Below, piece by piece: positions 62,096-64,000 of a stretch of DNA of 64,000 nucleotides. This DNA is from CALNYZ01 sp942490945 (GTDB taxonomy: Bacteria; Pseudomonadota; Gammaproteobacteria; UBA6429; Thiohalophilaceae). The stretch spans positions 868,001 to 932,000 of the forward strand of contig CALNYZ010000044.1 in the NCBI GenBank assembly GCA_942490945.1. The letters run 5' to 3'. The position numbers and the translations under genes were made by a program. The notes beneath the pieces were generated by a model. The model did no database searches. It saw nothing but the letters and a program-made list of their open reading frames with translations, and was not told the DNA's origin. Position 1 is the first letter of the stretch, and every line of letters begins with the position of its first letter.

Positions 62096-62614
62096 TTAAA
62101 GCTGGCCGCCGGGATATTTCCTACTGGCGTTCTGGCGGTCCACCTCGGCGAGGAAATCCTTGACCGTTTCCACGCTCGACAGGTTTTTGAAGGGCGAGAC
62201 CATGCCGACGATACACGTGGACAGGGTGAAGGGGTCGTCGCGCCCGCTCAATATGATAAAGCTGTCGACAAAATCCTCCTTGAACCACGGCAGGTCGTTG
62301 ACGTCGACCGGCAACGGGATGTTTTCCAGATACAGCGGCATGCCGTACTTTTCCGTCAGGTATTCCTTCAATTCGTCGACCTCTTCCTCCTTGAGGAGGT
62401 TGTTGGTCCTTTGCTGAAGCCATCGCAGGTACCCGCGGTCGTTATTGGCTTCGGCGGTCTGTCTCAGGTCCTCAAAGTTTTTGACGAATTTGTGGCAGGG
62501 GAAATGTTCGTCCCTCAGGTAGCAGACCCAGTCGATGCGAATTTCCTCTTCCTCGTGCAATCCAGTCAGCCGGGAGGAGGGAATGAGGGAATAGGCTTTA
62601 TAAAGGAAAAACAT
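62096..62614 (-). CDS. Uncharacterised soluble protein (172 aa)
   Basis: A 172-residue protein with no signal or membrane segment. It has a Cys-containing start (EIRIDWVCYLRDEHFPCHK), a charged helix (about 60-90) and a C-terminal half with NIPLPVDVNDLPWFKED and STCIVGMVSPFKNL. It converges with the phosphatase gene ten bases away. I do not recognise the family. Confidence 0.7.
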   Translation of the reverse strand: MFFLYKAYSLIPSSRLTGLHEEEEIRIDWVCYLRDEHFPCHKFVKNFEDLRQTAEANNDRGYLRWLQQRTNNLLKEEEVDELKEYLTEKYGMPLYLENIPLPVDVNDLPWFKEDFVDSFIILSGRDDPFTLSTCIVGMVSPFKNLSSVETVKDFLAEVDRQNASRKYPGGQL

Positions 62615-62809
62615 TTGACGTCTGGGTCAGTCCAGTCAGTGAAAGGGAAAGGTTTTTTCCATTATCGATTGATTTGGAAAAAAAATCCAACCGTTCCCGC
62701 ACTGGAAAGGACTTTGGACTTTTTTAACAAAAATCAAAGCCAATCCAATTTATTTTCCAATAAAAACTTCCGATAGTACAAGTAGTAAAACCTGATGTCG
62801 GAGGTTGTG

Positions 62810-63019
62810 ATGGCAAAAACGTTAAAAAATTTATTCTCCGGTTTACTGAACCGGGACGAGAAAAGAGAATCGGGAAACTCCGGGACGGGTTTCGGAGAAC
62901 GGGGGGCTCATCAGCAGGAGGATGAATCGGTGCTGGCTGAAGAGGTCCCCTACAAGCTGGAGCCGAATCTGGCGCTGGCCGAGAAATACATCGACCGCAT
63001 CCGCCGGCAGGGCTGGTAA
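62810..63019 (+). CDS. Small charged protein (69 aa)
   Basis: A 69-residue protein. The N-terminus is basic (MAKTLKNLFSGLLNRDEKR), the middle is disordered (GTGFGERGAHQQEDESV), and the C-terminus is a helix, NLALAEKYIDRIRRQGW. GGAGG five bases before the ATG at 62810 is a strong ribosome site; an in-frame ATG at 62795 precedes that site. Function unknown. Confidence 0.68.
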   Translation: MAKTLKNLFSGLLNRDEKRESGNSGTGFGERGAHQQEDESVLAEEVPYKLEPNLALAEKYIDRIRRQGW

Positions 63020-63038
63020 CGCCGGAAGCCGGGTCCTG

Positions 63039-63389
63039 TCAAATATCCCCGAGTTCGTCTTCTTCAAACAGGTCGCGCATGTTCTGGAGATCGGATTCTT
63101 CAGTGGCCTGCCGGTCTGCCCGGTCGAGGAAGGCATTTACGGAACGGAGATGTTCTTCGGAAATATGACACAGCGAAACCCGTTCCATCACCGTTTCCTT
63201 TTCAAAGTGGTTGAGGAGTTTTCCCAGTGACCCCATCAAAAACGGTGAGAACACCATTTCCACCCCGCTGAAATCCAGTTCCACCGTTCGCTTTTCCCGC
63301 AACTCCGGAAACAACTGCTCGTAAACCTTTTGCCCGTCGTCCAGGGCGACGCATTTGGGCCCGCACAATTCTTTTAACCTGATTCTCAT
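63039..63389 (-). CDS. STAS-like (DUF4325) domain protein
   Basis: A 116-aa cytoplasmic protein whose central part reads as a STAS-like DUF4325 domain (LDDGQKVYEQLF, VELDFSGVEMVFSPFLMGSL). DUF4325 proteins are thought to work like anti-anti-sigma factors, often with histidine-kinase-like ATPases. Here it is encoded beside a truncated HATPase kinase gene and near the PP2C phosphatase, the usual set for partner switching. ATG at 63389 is preferred over 63440, whose extra 17 residues are Arg/Pro-rich. Confidence 0.8.
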   Translation of the reverse strand: MRIRLKELCGPKCVALDDGQKVYEQLFPELREKRTVELDFSGVEMVFSPFLMGSLGKLLNHFEKETVMERVSLCHISEEHLRSVNAFLDRADRQATEESDLQNMRDLFEEDELGDI

Positions 63390-63506
63390 GGACCATCCAT
63401 TGGAATGAGCGGCCCGCCGGGGGCATCGCCGCTCTTTCATTAGAGATTAATGTTAAGATTGTGTAGAATGACACGTCTGCCAGCAATCTTCAAACCTGAT
63501 CGCACC

Positions 63507-63626
63507 ATGCCTTCGCAAAAAAACAACGCTGAAAAATTTCGCGGATTTCTTATCTGGTTTTTTTATGTGGTGATCGTCGGGGGTGGTATTGTCTACCACT
63601 TTATTCTGTTCCCGGTGCAACACTGA
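63507..63626 (+). CDS. Tiny single-span membrane protein (39 aa)
   Basis: A 39-residue protein with one membrane helix (about 13-33, GFLIWFFYVVIVGGGIVYHF) after a charged start (MPSQKNNAEKFR). It lies between the STAS-like gene and the kinase fragment. No clear Shine-Dalgarno is seen, so it is only moderately supported. Confidence 0.5.
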   Translation: MPSQKNNAEKFRGFLIWFFYVVIVGGGIVYHFILFPVQH

Positions 63627-63647
63627 AGGCAGATCGCCGCGGGCCGC

Positions 63648-64000
63648 TTATCCGGGTTCCGGCAATTCAATAAAAAACGAAGCGCCTTTTCCCGGATCAC
63701 TCTCCACCCGGAGGGTTCCGCCGTGCCGGTCCACAATTTTCCTGCAGATGGAAAGTCCCATCCCCGCACCCGCAAAATTCCCCCGTGCGTGTAGCTTTTC
63801 AAAGGGCTTGAAAACCTTGTCCTGTTGCGTGGAAGGAATGCCGACCCCATTGTCGTGAAAGCCGATCATCCAGAATCCATTGTCTTTTTTATGCGCCGTT
63901 ACGCGGATTTCAGGGCGCACCCCTTCTTTCCGGTACAGCAGGGCGTTTTGCAGCAGGTGGAAAAACAGTTGTTGCATCTGCACCTGGTCTCCATACACGG
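63648..64000 (-). CDS. Sensor histidine kinase, C-terminal fragment (cut by window edge)
   Basis: The last 116 or so residues of a kinase that starts beyond the window: the HATPase_c domain with an N-box LLQNALLYRKEG, the G1 box HDNGVGIP, the F box KVFKPFEKLHA and the G2 box GAGMGLSICRK, ending GKGASFFIELPEPG. Earlier domains, including the phospho-accepting His and sensor, are outside. Its closeness to a STAS-like gene hints at a joint pathway. Confidence 0.9.
   Translation of the reverse strand, partial: VYGDQVQMQQLFFHLLQNALLYRKEGVRPEIRVTAHKKDNGFWMIGFHDNGVGIPSTQQDKVFKPFEKLHARGNFAGAGMGLSICRKIVDRHGGTLRVESDPGKGASFFIELPEPG

Noticed and set aside
1..64000. tRNA, rRNA, CRISPR or transposon features
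   Set aside because: No tRNA-like cloverleaf ends, ribosomal RNA sequence, regularly spaced repeats or transposase motifs were noticed in the intergenic regions.

Overview
The window looks like part of the chromosome of a Gram-negative bacterium of roughly 55% GC. It carries an outer-membrane alginate-export-type beta-barrel, an RND efflux pair, a DsbD/CcdA-type thiol transporter, a secreted copper nitrite reductase and many large membrane sensor kinases. NirK beside a truncated hemoglobin, a Na,K-ATPase-like pump and an inositol-phosphate synthase/cytidylyltransferase fusion would suit a marine nitrogen-cycle organism such as a Nitrospinota member. That placement is inference from gene content; no rRNA or other phylogenetic marker is present. 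I see no tRNA, rRNA, CRISPR array, insertion sequence or prophage.

Layout. 0-1.2 kb: a leftward operon of truncated hemoglobin, a 55-aa helical protein and nirK (cut by the window edge), preceded by a perfect 10-bp inverted repeat that shares a 13-mer with the promoter of an Rrf2 regulator at 5.7 kb. 1.6-5.3 kb: a five-PAS histidine kinase facing a CheY-like regulator. 5.7-9.7 kb: the Rrf2 regulator, a stand-alone flavodiiron-type MBL protein and a type IIC (Na,K-ATPase-like) P-type ATPase. 9.9-12.5 kb: an OmpR-type two-component system with a PepSY protein and a terminator. 12.6-17 kb: MFS transporter, coiled-coil protein, glutamine amidotransferase-like hydrolase, ArsC, and a CPHC-thioredoxin/CcdA fusion. 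17-22 kb: two divergent dCache sensor kinases. 22-29 kb: outer-membrane porin, DUF1566 protein, a PrsW-DUF-TPR operon, a parvulin and a TPR-methyltransferase. 29-38 kb: secreted M6 protease with FG-GAP repeats, a membrane protein, a 58-aa basic protein, the inositol-phosphate synthase/cytidylyltransferase fusion, and an unknown protein with Asp/Leu/Pro repeats. 38-44 kb: RND efflux pair, then OsmC and TetR genes with matching operators. 44-57.6 kb: methyltransferase, GGDEF protein, a giant secreted CFI-box protein, an SGNH hydrolase, two unknown tandem proteins, an MscS channel and a pentapeptide-repeat protein. 57.9-64 kb: tiny proteins, an NAD-binding epimerase homologue, an MHYT/sensor/PAS/PP2C phosphatase, a STAS-like protein and a truncated histidine kinase.

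How the genes fit together. The first 7 kb reads as a nitrite/NO module (nitrite reductase, NO-handling globin, flavodiiron-like protein) with its probable Rrf2-family regulator. The rest is dominated by signal transduction: five histidine kinases, three response-regulator receiver domains, a diguanylate cyclase and a PP2C phosphatase. One extracytoplasmic sensing module is shared between a kinase (1617-4871) and the phosphatase (59530-62085), so two output pathways may read the same stimulus. The most novel coding material is the Asp/Leu/Pro-repeat protein (36216-37775), the giant CFI-box protein (46914-51587), the tandem unknown pair (53172-55050) and the MIPS-cytidylyltransferase fusion (34062-35957).
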